Shown here: positions 34,685-42,914 of the stretch, in pieces
How the letters are laid out: every line of letters starts with the position of its first letter
Numbering within the stretch: position 1 is the first letter of the stretch
Assembly (NCBI GenBank): GCA_050250755.1
Contig: JBFWOB010000020.1
Coordinates: 1-64,000, forward strand
Source: Ga0077555 sp050250755
Lineage (GTDB): Bacteria; Pseudomonadota; Alphaproteobacteria; Rhizobiales; Hyphomicrobiaceae
Direction of reading: 5' to 3'
DNA: 64,000 nucleotides
Position numbers and translations under genes: made by a program
The notes under the pieces: generated by a model
Database searches by the model: none
What the model was told of the DNA's origin: nothing
Seen by the model: only the letters and a program-made list of their open reading frames with translations

Positions 34685-34838
34685 CTGGCCTTAGTGCGCT
34701 GCTTCGGTGCGTTCGGTTAAGAGTCGGCGGCCGTGCCAGCGCGGCAGCCAAGACTCACCTCCGTGTGATGCCGGTGCGATATGGGAGAAAAATGAGCGAC
34801 TTAGAAATGCGGATTTTCCCTAGATAATTCAATACAAT

Positions 34839-34925
34839 GCGGACGTGGTGGAATCGGTAGACACACAGGACTTAAAATCCTGAGATGGCAACGTCGTGCG
34901 GGTTCGAGTCCCGCCGTCCGCACCA
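34839..34925 (+). tRNA. tRNA-Leu (anticodon UAA)
   Basis: An 87-base tRNA including an encoded CCA end. The acceptor stem pairs GCGGACG (34839-34845) with CGTCCGC (34915-34921); discriminator A and CCA follow at 34922-34925. The anticodon arm CAGGA-CTTAAAA-TCCTG places the anticodon TAA at 34873-34875, reading UUA/UUG Leu codons. The T-arm GGGTTCGAGTCCC and a long variable arm (type II) are both present, as required for leucine. Confidence 0.95.
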
Positions 34926-34965
34926 GTGACTTCGAATACGGTGGCATCGCGTTTTCAAGCACTAC

Positions 34966-34994
34966 AGCCGCGACCAGCCGACGGGTCGCGGGCT
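34966..34994. terminator. Possible hairpin after tRNA-Leu
   Basis: AGCC-GCGACC (from 34966) can pair with GGTCGC-GGGCT (ending 34994) around a short loop, with one offset base. It lies about 40 bases after the tRNA end. No T-run follows, so this is a weak candidate for transcript termination or 3' processing. Confidence 0.35.
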
Positions 34995-35174
34995 CGCGAA
35001 GGCAGACATCGCTACCCCCTCGCGTGGCGGCCGATCATTTCGCGCTGCGCCGTGTTCTTGCGACAAATGCTGGACTGCTGTCGAAGGGACGCAGCTCCCC
35101 AGACCTAGGGCTGGACTGGTCAGGGGGCGCGTGCATCAATGATGCGAACGATGGCAAGTGAGGACAAATTCGTC

Positions 35175-35369
35175 ATGGAACAGGACGAAGAAGATCGGGA
35201 TTCCAACACGGCGGACCTCGCCCGGCTTCTCGAAGAGCACCCCGAAGCATTGCGGTCCGCATTGATGGCTGCGGCGGCGTTGGCTGACAAGCTACCGAAA
35301 GATTTTGCTCCGTCCGAAGAGAGCGCACACGTGTTCCGTGCAGGCGCCCTACGGGAGGGCCAGCAATGA
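35175..35369 (+). CDS. AtzG-like small protein (second copy) paired with amidase
   Basis: A 64-residue acidic, helical protein: MEQDEEDRDSNTADLARLLE, then ALMAAAALADKLPKDFAP and a terminal VFRAGALREGQQ. The end pattern P-x-x-VF(R)A resembles AtzG-like (DUF4089) partners of amidases. Its stop codon overlaps the amidase start (ATGA, 35366-35369), a strong sign of coupled translation. AGGA ten bases before ATG 35175 supports this start; ATG 35139 and 35151 in the same frame are possible. Together with the amidase it repeats the arrangement at 19279-20914. Confidence 0.6.
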   Translation: MEQDEEDRDSNTADLARLLEEHPEALRSALMAAAALADKLPKDFAPSEESAHVFRAGALREGQQ

Positions 35370-36763
35370 CCGATTTGGCATGGCTGTCCGTTGCCGAGGC
35401 GTCAAATCTGATTTCGAGCCGGAAACTTTCGCCTGTCGAACTTGTCGAGGCTCAGTTGGCGCGGATTGCGCGCCTTGACCCGAAGTGGCACGCTTTTATT
35501 CGCGTGATGCCGGATCGTGCACGGGCGCAAGCGAAAGCGGCCGAGGCTGAAATCTCGGAGGGGCGCTACAGAGGGCCATTCCACGGCGTCCCCGTCGGGC
35601 TCAAGGACATCATCGACGTTGCAGGCTATCCGACGACCTGTCATTCGAAGATCTACGCGGATCATTCGGCTGCAGCAAGCGCCGTCGTCACAGAGCGCCT
35701 CGAAGCGGCTGGCGCCGTCGTGATGGGCAAGTTGTCGACGCACGAGTTCGCTATAGGCGGGCCGTCTTTCGACCTGCCGTGGCCGCCAGCCGTCAACCCA
35801 TGGGGCGGCCGAAATTTTCCAGGCGGCTCCTCGTCAGGTTCCGGTGTTGCGCTGGCGACAGGCATGGTTCCTGCGGCGCTCGGGACCGACACGGGCGGCT
35901 CGGTGCGGAATCCAGCTTCGATGTGCTCTATCGTCGGATTGAAACCGACCTACGGACGCGTGTCGCGGCGTGGCGTATTTCCGCTTGCGTTCTCGCTGGA
36001 TCACGTCGGACCGATGACGCGCGACGTGGCCGACAATGCGCTTCTTTTGCAGGTGCTCGCTGGTCACGATCCGCTTGATCCCGGAAGTGCCGATGCGGCG
36101 GTGCCAGACTATTCGGCTGAGATCGACAAAGGCGTGGAAGGCCTCAGGATCGGACTGGTCAGGCATTTCTACGACGGCGACGAGACCGCTCACCCCGAGC
36201 AGATCAAGGCCACGGATCAGGCAGCGATCAAGCTTCGCGAACTCGGGGCCGACGTGCGCGAGATCCGTCTCGCGCCGCTCTCCGAGTATTCGGTGTGCAA
36301 CCGCGTGATCCTCGCGTCAGAGGCCTTTTCCATTCACCGCCGGCATTTCGCCGAGCGGCCGGGCGACTATGGCGAATTGGCGCGACAGCGCTTGGCCATC
36401 GGAGCCGGGCTTTCGGCTGCGGATTATGTCGATGCGCTTCGCTTGAGAGCGCGTCTTGTCGCTCAGACGAACGCGGCCATGGAAGGCCTCGATGCCCTTC
36501 TGACGGTCTCGAGCATGGATCCGCCGCCTCCGATCGACGACGCAGAGGCGTGCGCGCGCGTCTATCCGCGACAAGCGCGGCAGCCGTTCAATGTAACAGG
36601 CTTGCCGGCGATTGCGATCCCCGCAGGCTTCACGCAGGACGGGTTGCCGCTTTCGATCCAGATCGTTGGACATGCCTGGCAGGAATCGCGCGTTTACCGC
36701 ATTGCCCGCGCCTACGAGCAGGCAACGGGCTGGTATAAGCGACATGCGCCTGGGCTCGAATAA
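35366..36763 (+). CDS. Amidase-signature family hydrolase, AtzE/GatA-like (second copy)
   Basis: A 465-residue amidase-signature enzyme. The catalytic Lys is in GVPVGLKDIIDVAGYPTTCHS and the Ser-rich loop is FPGGSSSGSGVALATG, followed by LGTDTGGSVRNPASMCSIVGLKPTYGRVS. The C-terminal QPFNVTGLPAIAIPAGFTQDGLPLSIQIVG is typical. It hydrolyses amides; the substrate is not known. It is only moderately similar to the copy at 19481 (for example SIVGLKPTYGRVSRRGVFPLAFSLDHVGPM against the paralog), so the two likely act on different compounds. A terminator hairpin follows at 36790. Confidence 0.9.
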   Translation: MTDLAWLSVAEASNLISSRKLSPVELVEAQLARIARLDPKWHAFIRVMPDRARAQAKAAEAEISEGRYRGPFHGVPVGLKDIIDVAGYPTTCHSKIYADHSAAASAVVTERLEAAGAVVMGKLSTHEFAIGGPSFDLPWPPAVNPWGGRNFPGGSSSGSGVALATGMVPAALGTDTGGSVRNPASMCSIVGLKPTYGRVSRRGVFPLAFSLDHVGPMTRDVADNALLLQVLAGHDPLDPGSADAAVPDYSAEIDKGVEGLRIGLVRHFYDGDETAHPEQIKATDQAAIKLRELGADVREIRLAPLSEYSVCNRVILASEAFSIHRRHFAERPGDYGELARQRLAIGAGLSAADYVDALRLRARLVAQTNAAMEGLDALLTVSSMDPPPPIDDAEACARVYPRQARQPFNVTGLPAIAIPAGFTQDGLPLSIQIVGHAWQESRVYRIARAYEQATGWYKRHAPGLE

Positions 36764-36789
36764 TCGCGCCACCTGCATGGCCGAGCGAT

Positions 36790-36817
36790 AAAGAGGGCTG
36801 GCATGTCAGCCCTCTTT
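36790..36817 (+). terminator. Intrinsic terminator after amidase gene
   Basis: Perfect 11-base arms AAAGAGGGCTG (36790-36800) and CAGCCCTCTTT (36807-36817) around GCATGT. The right arm ends with TTT and continues CATCTC, which is a modest T-run. It lies 26 bases after the amidase stop codon. Confidence 0.75.
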
Positions 36818-36890
36818 CATCTCGCCATATTCGGTGGCAACCTTATCTCGACGACGAGGACGATAAGGCCCATTGAGCTGAGGACACGCC

Positions 36891-38096
36891 ATGAAATTCG
36901 GTATTTTCTACGAGTTGCAAATCCCTCGCCCATGGGAACGGCATAGCGAACATAAACTGCTGAATCAGGCGCTCGATCAGGTCGAGTTGGCGGATCGGCT
37001 TGGATACGACTACGCGTGGGAGGTGGAACACCACTATCTCGAGGAATACTCGCACTCGTCCGCCCCGAGCGTATTTCTGGGAGCTGCAAGCCAGCGGACC
37101 AAGAACATTCGCCTCGCACACGGCATCTTGCAGCTCACGACAAATCATCCCTCGAAAGTCGCGGCGCAGGCGGCGACGCTCGATCTGCTGAGCAACGGTC
37201 GCGTCGAGCTTGGGCTCGGCGAGAGTGCGTCCTCTACGGAACTCGAACCCTTCAACGTGACCATGGAGAACAAGCGCGACATCTGGGAGGATGGCGTTCG
37301 CTGCATGGTGCCGATGTTCAAAGACGAGCCGTGCGAGTACGACGGCGCGCACTTCAAGTTCCCTTACCGGAACGTGGTGCCGAAACCACTGCAGCGACCA
37401 CACCCGCCGCTTTGGGTGGCGTGCTCCCAGCTTCCGACAATCGAGTATGCCGGACAGCGGGGCATGGGGGCGCTCGGCTTCCAGTTCGTCTCGGCGGATG
37501 CCGCCCACGCCTGGGTGCACGCCTACTACAATGCGATTACCCGGCGTCTCGATAAACTCGGCGATTATCAGATCAATCCGAATATCGCACTCGTTTCATA
37601 CTTCATGTGCGCGAAGACGGACGAGGAAGCGCGCAAGCGCGCCGAGGGGCTGACGTTCTTCCAGTTTGCTTTGAACTTCTACGGCCGCAGCCCAAACCGC
37701 GAGCGCCCGCGCGCCGGCACCGTGAATGTCTGGGATGAATTCGTGAAATGGAAAGATGCCAATCCGGACGCCGTGCAGCGGTCCGTGCGGTCCGGTCTCG
37801 TTGGCTCGCCCGACACAATCCGCGCCAAGCTGCGAAAATTCCAGACATCGAACGTCGACCAGATCATCATGCTCAACCAGGCGGGTAAGAATCCGCACGA
37901 GCACATCTGCGAGGGTCTCGAGCTGTTCGCCAAGGAAGTGATGCCCGAGTTCCACGCAGCCGAGCCGGCTCATCAGGAATGGAAGCGGCAGGTACTGGCA
38001 GGCGAGGTTCAGCTCGACGAGATCGATACACAGCCGTTCCGCGATCGTTTCGGGCACCTGAAGGAGGTTGCGCAGAAGGCCGACGCTGCGGAGTAG
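36891..38096 (+). CDS. LLM-class flavin-dependent monooxygenase (bacterial luciferase-like)
   Basis: A 401-residue TIM-barrel oxidoreductase of the luciferase-like family. It opens MKFGIFYELQIPRPW and continues LADRLGYDYAWEVEHHYLEEYSH, LGAASQRTKNIRLAHGILQLTTNHPSKVAAQAATLDLLSNGRVELGLGE, all characteristic. These enzymes use reduced FMN (or F420 in some) and oxygen to oxidise varied substrates. GAGGAC upstream of ATG 36891 gives a good start. No flavin reductase gene is adjacent. It is convergent with the next LLM-family gene and separated from it by a strong terminator. Confidence 0.9.
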   Translation: MKFGIFYELQIPRPWERHSEHKLLNQALDQVELADRLGYDYAWEVEHHYLEEYSHSSAPSVFLGAASQRTKNIRLAHGILQLTTNHPSKVAAQAATLDLLSNGRVELGLGESASSTELEPFNVTMENKRDIWEDGVRCMVPMFKDEPCEYDGAHFKFPYRNVVPKPLQRPHPPLWVACSQLPTIEYAGQRGMGALGFQFVSADAAHAWVHAYYNAITRRLDKLGDYQINPNIALVSYFMCAKTDEEARKRAEGLTFFQFALNFYGRSPNRERPRAGTVNVWDEFVKWKDANPDAVQRSVRSGLVGSPDTIRAKLRKFQTSNVDQIIMLNQAGKNPHEHICEGLELFAKEVMPEFHAAEPAHQEWKRQVLAGEVQLDEIDTQPFRDRFGHLKEVAQKADAAE

Positions 38097-38115
38097 CCGA
38101 GCCTTCTGAATCGAT

Positions 38116-38148
38116 AAAGCCGGCGGCGCACAGCTCGCCGGCTTTTTT
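38116..38148. terminator. Intrinsic terminator between convergent LLM-family genes
   Basis: Ten-base arms AAAGCCGGCG (38116-38125) and CGCCGGCTTT (38136-38145) pair perfectly and are followed by TTTG on the plus strand; the AAA at the left arm gives a T-run on the minus strand as well. It therefore serves the gene ending at 38096 and possibly the one ending at 38168. Confidence 0.85.
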
Positions 38149-38167
38149 GTGGTTTCACGGGGTTGGC

Positions 38168-39103
38168 TCAGCCAACCTGCCGGATAACCTTTTCGCCAAA
38201 TTCGAGAAAGCGTGCCTCGAGTCCCGCGGCATCCAGCCCACCGAACGTATTGGCGTGCTGGGTCGCTCCGGACGGACCGCCGACCATGAAAGCGGTAATG
38301 GGTAGGACGACGCGTCCGACACCCTTTGTTGCGGCCTCAGCCACGGCCTTTGCCGGATCGACGCCGGAGCCCGGAAGCGCGCCCGGACAGCCCGTCGTGA
38401 TCTCGATCGAATTGGGATCGCGGCCGTTCTCGGCCGCGAGCTTGTGGACAAGCTCTATCACGGGACGGATGTCGACCTGCGAACCGGTGGCAGGGAAGAA
38501 GCCGTCTCCGAAACGAGCTGCCCGGCGCGCAGCGGCTTCCGAATGACCGCCGATGTGGATAGGGACTCGACCTTTGACGGGTTTCGGGTTGCAGCTCATG
38601 CCCTTGAAGTTCACGAATTTGCCGTCGTAGCTTGCATCGTCCTTTTCCCAAAGCAGGCGCATCGCCTCGATATATTCGTCGGTGCGCGCGCCGCGCTTCT
38701 CGAAGGGGACGCCCAGCGCCTCGAACTCTTCCTTGAGCCAGCCGACGCCAATGCCAAGTTCCAGCCGGCCGCCGCTCATATCGTCGAGCGTGGCAAGCTC
38801 CTTGGCGAGAACCACCGGATTGCGCTGCGGCAGAATGAGGATGCCGGTCATGCAGCGCAGGCGTGATGTCGCGGCAAGAGCGAATGCCATCCAGATGAGA
38901 GGATCCGGCAGCTTCGTCTCGGGGCCTCCGGGAAGCCGTCCGGTCGGGGAATATGGGTATTTCGAGGCGTAGTTCGTCGGCCACACGACGTGCTCGATCA
39001 CGACGAGGCTTTCGAAACCAGCGGCCTCGGCAGCCAGGGCCAAACGCTTTGCGCCTGCGGCGTCAGGAAAGTTCGAATTCGAGAAGTGCAATGCGAACTT
39101 CAT
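38168..39103 (-). CDS. LLM-class oxidoreductase, probable F420-dependent type
   Basis: A 311-residue luciferase-like oxidoreductase. It begins MKFALHFSNSNFPDAAGAKR and has GFESLVVIEHVVWPTNYASKYPYS, LRCMTGILILPQRNPVVLAKELATLDDMSGGRLELGIGVGWLKEEFEALG and PIHIGGHSEAAARRAARFGDGFFP. This layout matches the group annotated as probable F420-dependent oxidoreductases; actual cofactor (F420 or FMN) is not settled by sequence. ATG 39103 is the family start; the open frame continues upstream to 39283 without family character. It is divergent from the MFS transporter gene and could act with it. Confidence 0.88.
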   Translation of the reverse strand: MKFALHFSNSNFPDAAGAKRLALAAEAAGFESLVVIEHVVWPTNYASKYPYSPTGRLPGGPETKLPDPLIWMAFALAATSRLRCMTGILILPQRNPVVLAKELATLDDMSGGRLELGIGVGWLKEEFEALGVPFEKRGARTDEYIEAMRLLWEKDDASYDGKFVNFKGMSCNPKPVKGRVPIHIGGHSEAAARRAARFGDGFFPATGSQVDIRPVIELVHKLAAENGRDPNSIEITTGCPGALPGSGVDPAKAVAEAATKGVGRVVLPITAFMVGGPSGATQHANTFGGLDAAGLEARFLEFGEKVIRQVG

Positions 39104-39281
39104 GGCGATCCCTGTCGGTGGAGCGGCGACTGGTGGTCCGGTCGCCGATTGTTGCATCTCGCCGTCAGAAGACCAAGTCGGGGAAACGTGGCTTGCCGCG
39201 CGCCGACCGGTCGTCCAACATCGCGCGTGGCCCACGCTGAGCCATTCCCCTAAACCTCTCACATCGGTCGATCGAGCGCAC

Positions 39282-40580
39282 ATGATGCAGAATACACTTG
39301 TCGCTCATCTGGTTCAGCGGCTTCCGTTCTACTACGGCTGGGTCGTGCTCGGCTGCGTTTGCTGCGCGGCGGTTGCGCGTGTGGGCCCGGCCGTGGCGAC
39401 GCTGTCGATCTTTGTTACACCGATGACGGAGGAGTTTGGCTGGTCGCGAGGTGCTTTCTCGGGAGCCGTTTCGCTCGGAGGTGTTCTCGCGGCCTTCACG
39501 GCACCACTGGTCGGCTCTTTTCTGGACAGGAAAGGCCCGCGGACCATTCTGCTTGCGGCCGTGCTCACGACCAGCGCTACAATTCTCATGCTTTCGGGCG
39601 TGCAATCACTGTTCGGCTTCTATCTGCTGTTCTGCATCGCCCGCATGAACTTCGCTGGACCGTTCGACCTCGGCACGAACGGCGCGGTGGTCAACTGGTT
39701 CGTGGCACAGCGCCCGCTCGCCCTATCGATCGCGACATTGGCGCAGATGGTCGGCCTGACCATCATGCCGCTCATCGGCTACTGGGCGATGACACAGGGC
39801 GGTTGGCGTTCGGGATGGATTGCAATCGGGCTGACGGTGCTCTCGATCGGCTTTCTGCCGACCTGGGCGCTGATGGCGCGACGCCCAGAGGACGTGGGCC
39901 TGCTGCCGGACGGCGCACCGATAGCGACCGCGCGGGATGTGAGGGCCGCCACAGACTCAAAGATGGTCGAAGTCGAGCCGTCGTTCACACGGCAGGAGGC
40001 CCTCGCGACGCCCGCTTTTTGGCTGCTCTCGCTCTATACGCTTCTCATCTATCCGGTTCAGGCGGGCATGAGCCTGCACCAGCCGGCGCATCTGATGGAG
40101 CGGGGCGTCAGCACGGCCGTGGCGGTTACGAGCGTCACGACGTTCTCGGCCACGTCGGCTGTCGTAGGGCTCGCGTTCGGACTGCTGCTTCGCCGCATCG
40201 GAGTGAAGGTCGGGCTAACGCTTTCGGGATTGGCGCTTTGCGCAAGCTCCCTCTATATCGCGCACGTGGCAACCGCCTTCGACGCGATCGCGTCCGGTGC
40301 GCTTTTTGGTGCGGCCATGGGCGGGATCCATACGACCCTCCCGGTGGCATGGGCCGACTACTTCGGCCGCCGCAGCTTCGGCGCGATCCGCGGCGTCGCG
40401 CTCGCGATACAAGTGACTGCCCAAGCTTCAGGTCCGCTTCTCTCGGGCATTCTCAGGGACGCAACCGGCGACTACTCGATCCCGCTCGCCATCTTCGCGA
40501 CGCTCGGCGGCCTGTCAGCGCTGACCGCGTTGCTCATAAGTGCACCGCGGCGACCGCTGGCGAGTACCGAACGCAGTTAA
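39282..40580 (+). CDS. MFS transporter
   Basis: A 432-residue transporter with about twelve hydrophobic helices. The loop 2-3 motif reads GSFLDRKGPRTIL, close to the MFS motif A; the region PFYYGWVVLGCVCCAAVARVGPAVATLSIF and EEFGWSRGAFSGAVSLGG is like the oxalate/formate or monocarboxylate group of MFS. Such proteins move small organic anions across the inner membrane. ATG 39282 (or 39285) fits the first helix; an open frame to 39102 overlaps the divergent LLM-family start and is not preferred. Confidence 0.88.
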   Translation: MMQNTLVAHLVQRLPFYYGWVVLGCVCCAAVARVGPAVATLSIFVTPMTEEFGWSRGAFSGAVSLGGVLAAFTAPLVGSFLDRKGPRTILLAAVLTTSATILMLSGVQSLFGFYLLFCIARMNFAGPFDLGTNGAVVNWFVAQRPLALSIATLAQMVGLTIMPLIGYWAMTQGGWRSGWIAIGLTVLSIGFLPTWALMARRPEDVGLLPDGAPIATARDVRAATDSKMVEVEPSFTRQEALATPAFWLLSLYTLLIYPVQAGMSLHQPAHLMERGVSTAVAVTSVTTFSATSAVVGLAFGLLLRRIGVKVGLTLSGLALCASSLYIAHVATAFDAIASGALFGAAMGGIHTTLPVAWADYFGRRSFGAIRGVALAIQVTAQASGPLLSGILRDATGDYSIPLAIFATLGGLSALTALLISAPRRPLASTERS

Positions 40581-40628
40581 AGGTTATGCCGCGACGGTGA
40601 CCACACGCACCCCACCAAGACGATTGGA

Positions 40629-41948
40629 TCATGATCGATCGGCGAAGCGCTTGCGCAGCCCTGCCCAATAGGCGAGGCGCTTTTTGATCTCGCGCTCAAA
40701 GCCGCGCTCGGGCGGATCATAGAAAACAGGACGTTCCGACATTTCGTCCGGGAAGTAGTTCTGGGCGGAGAATGCGTCCGGCGTATCGTGGTCATAGGCG
40801 TAGCCGCTGCCGTAACCTTCCTCCGCCATCAACTTGGTTGGGGCGTTAAGGATATGCTTCGGCGGGCTCAGGCTGCCGTGCGCCTTGGCCGACTGCATCG
40901 CCGCTTTGTGAGCGATATAACCGGCGTTCGACTTCGGTGCGGTCGCCAGATAAATGGTCGCCTGCGCCAAAGCCAGCTCGCCTTCCGGGCTGCCGAGAAA
41001 GTCATAGACATCCTTGGCAGCCAGCGCCTGCTGGACGGCTTGCGGGTCCGCAAGGCCGATATCCTCGATGGCCATACGAACAAGACGACGCGCGAGAAAG
41101 AGGCGATCCTCACCGCCTTCCAGCATGCGGGCGAGCCAATAGAGGGCAGCATCCGGATCAGAACCACGTACCGCTTTGTGAAGAGCCGAGATCAGGTTGT
41201 AATGGCCGTCGCGGCTCTTGTCGTAGAGGGGCGCGCGGCGTTGAACGAGCGTACTGAGGCCGATCCGATCCAGCGGTGGCCCATCCGCAGGCACCGCTGC
41301 GAAGATGTCCTCGGCCAGGTTCAGGATCGTACGGCCGTCGCCGTCAGCCATGGCGATCAGTGCTTCTCGGGCATCGTCGTCCAAAGGCAAGGAGCGCTGC
41401 GCATCTACCTCTGCGCGCGCAATCAGCTTCTCCAGGGCCGCGCGATCGTGTCGATGCAGAACGAGCACCACCGCCCGCGACAGCAGGGCCGCGTTCAGCT
41501 CGAACGATGGGTTCTCAGTGGTGGCGCCGACCAGCGTGATCGTGCCGTCCTCCATAACCGGCAGGAAGCCGTCCTGCTGGGCGCGATTGAAGCGATGGAT
41601 CTCATCGACGAAGAGCAGTGTGCCCTTTCCGGCTTCGCGTCGCGCACGCGCGCGCTCGAAGACCTTCTTGAGATCCTGGACGCCAGAAAAAATTGCCGAC
41701 AGTTGCTCGAGCTCAAGGCCAACCTCTTTGGCGAGTAGCCGCGCGATGGTCGTCTTGCCGGTGCCGGGCGGTCCCCACAGGATCAGGCTCGGCATGCGAC
41801 CCGATGCGAGAAGTCGCGTCAGCGTTCCATCCGGGCCAACGAGATGGTCCTGCCCGACGACCTCCGAGAGCCGCGCGGGCCGCAATCGATCGGCGAGCGG
41901 CCGGTAGACGCTCTCACCCATTCCTGCGGCTTCGAACAGTGTGGTCAT
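40629..41948 (-). CDS. rarA: Replication-associated recombination protein RarA (MgsA)
   Basis: A 439-residue AAA+ ATPase that acts at stalled replication forks. The N-terminus has PLADRLRPARLSEVVGQDHLV, Walker A GPPGTGKT at residues 59-66, Walker B LLFVDEIHRFNRAQQD and sensor 1 in TLVGATTENPSF. The C-terminal tetramerisation part holds SDPDAALYWLARMLEGGEDRLFLARRLVRMA and a final VFYDPPERGFEREIKKRLAYW. ATG 41948 is used; an upstream start at 41957 is possible. Convergent with the MFS gene. Confidence 0.95.
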   Translation of the reverse strand: MTTLFEAAGMGESVYRPLADRLRPARLSEVVGQDHLVGPDGTLTRLLASGRMPSLILWGPPGTGKTTIARLLAKEVGLELEQLSAIFSGVQDLKKVFERARARREAGKGTLLFVDEIHRFNRAQQDGFLPVMEDGTITLVGATTENPSFELNAALLSRAVVLVLHRHDRAALEKLIARAEVDAQRSLPLDDDAREALIAMADGDGRTILNLAEDIFAAVPADGPPLDRIGLSTLVQRRAPLYDKSRDGHYNLISALHKAVRGSDPDAALYWLARMLEGGEDRLFLARRLVRMAIEDIGLADPQAVQQALAAKDVYDFLGSPEGELALAQATIYLATAPKSNAGYIAHKAAMQSAKAHGSLSPPKHILNAPTKLMAEEGYGSGYAYDHDTPDAFSAQNYFPDEMSERPVFYDPPERGFEREIKKRLAYWAGLRKRFADRS

Positions 41949-42144
41949 TGGCGGCACACTAGGCCGGATCGGTACGTCTCGCCAACCGGGTTGCAGCGTA
42001 GCAATCGGCGGCGATGGACGGCGACAAGCGTGCGAGCGAACGCGTGCTTCGCGCCCCGCGCCAAACTTGTGCGAGTTTACGTTCGCGCCTTAGATAGTTT
42101 CAACACGATCACATGCGCGCGCCGAGGGCGCGCGGGAGGACGGT

Positions 42145-42909
42145 ATGGATCTGAAGCTTGCAGGCCGGACGGCGCTGGTAACGGGAGCAAGCGCAGGAAT
42201 CGGCGTTGGCATCGCCGAATGTCTTGCGCGAGAAGGCGTGCGTCTCGTTCTGGCCGGGCGTAATCGCGATGCGCTGACGCGCGCCGCCGCCCGCGCGACG
42301 GAACTCGGAGCGGCATCTACTGCGATTGCGGTTGGCGATATCGCAACCGAGACGGGGTGCGCTGCGGTCGCATCAATGGCGCTCGATGTGCTCGACGGGC
42401 GTGTCGACATCGTCGTCAACAATGCCGGCGGGTCGCGTCCGCTCGGCCAATCCGAGGAGACGGAGGACTTTTGGGCGGAGGCGCAGGCTTTGAACTTCGC
42501 CTCAGCGCGACGCATCACGAAGCCGTTGCTGGGGCCTATGAAAGCCAATGGATTCGGACGCATCATCAGTGTCACTGGCGCGATCTACGGCAAGAGCATC
42601 AACGGCGCAGGCGCGGCGAAAGCAGCGCTCGTTGCGTGGGCGAGAGCGCTCTCGTTCGAGTTGGCACCACATGGAATCACGGTCAACTGCGTGGCGCCGG
42701 GGCGTATCAACTCCGTGCAGATTCTCGATCGACTGCATCCGACTGAAGCATCGCGCGAAGCCTACATTCGAGACAACATTCCAATGGGACGTTTCGGGGA
42801 GCCAGAGGAGCTCGGGGCACTCGTTGCGTTCTTGGCTTCGCCACTCGCAGGCTACATCAGCGGCGCGCACATTCCGGTGGATGGCGCGGCCGTGCGCATA
42901 GCGGTCTAA
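42145..42909 (+). CDS. SDR-family protein lacking the catalytic Tyr
   Basis: A 254-residue Rossmann-fold short-chain dehydrogenase-like protein. The nucleotide-binding motif is TGASAGIGVGIA, the structural NNAG is DIVVNNAGG, and the conserved Ser lies in RIISVTGAIYG. The usual YxxxK catalytic pair reads AGAAK instead: Ala stands where Tyr should be (codon GCA), while Lys is kept. So it is not expected to act as a normal dehydrogenase. It may bind NAD(P) in another role or use a different residue. GGAGGACGGT precedes ATG 42145. The degenerate nuclease gene starts five bases after its stop codon. Confidence 0.88.
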   Translation: MDLKLAGRTALVTGASAGIGVGIAECLAREGVRLVLAGRNRDALTRAAARATELGAASTAIAVGDIATETGCAAVASMALDVLDGRVDIVVNNAGGSRPLGQSEETEDFWAEAQALNFASARRITKPLLGPMKANGFGRIISVTGAIYGKSINGAGAAKAALVAWARALSFELAPHGITVNCVAPGRINSVQILDRLHPTEASREAYIRDNIPMGRFGEPEELGALVAFLASPLAGYISGAHIPVDGAAVRIAV

Positions 42910-42914
42910 GCGCC

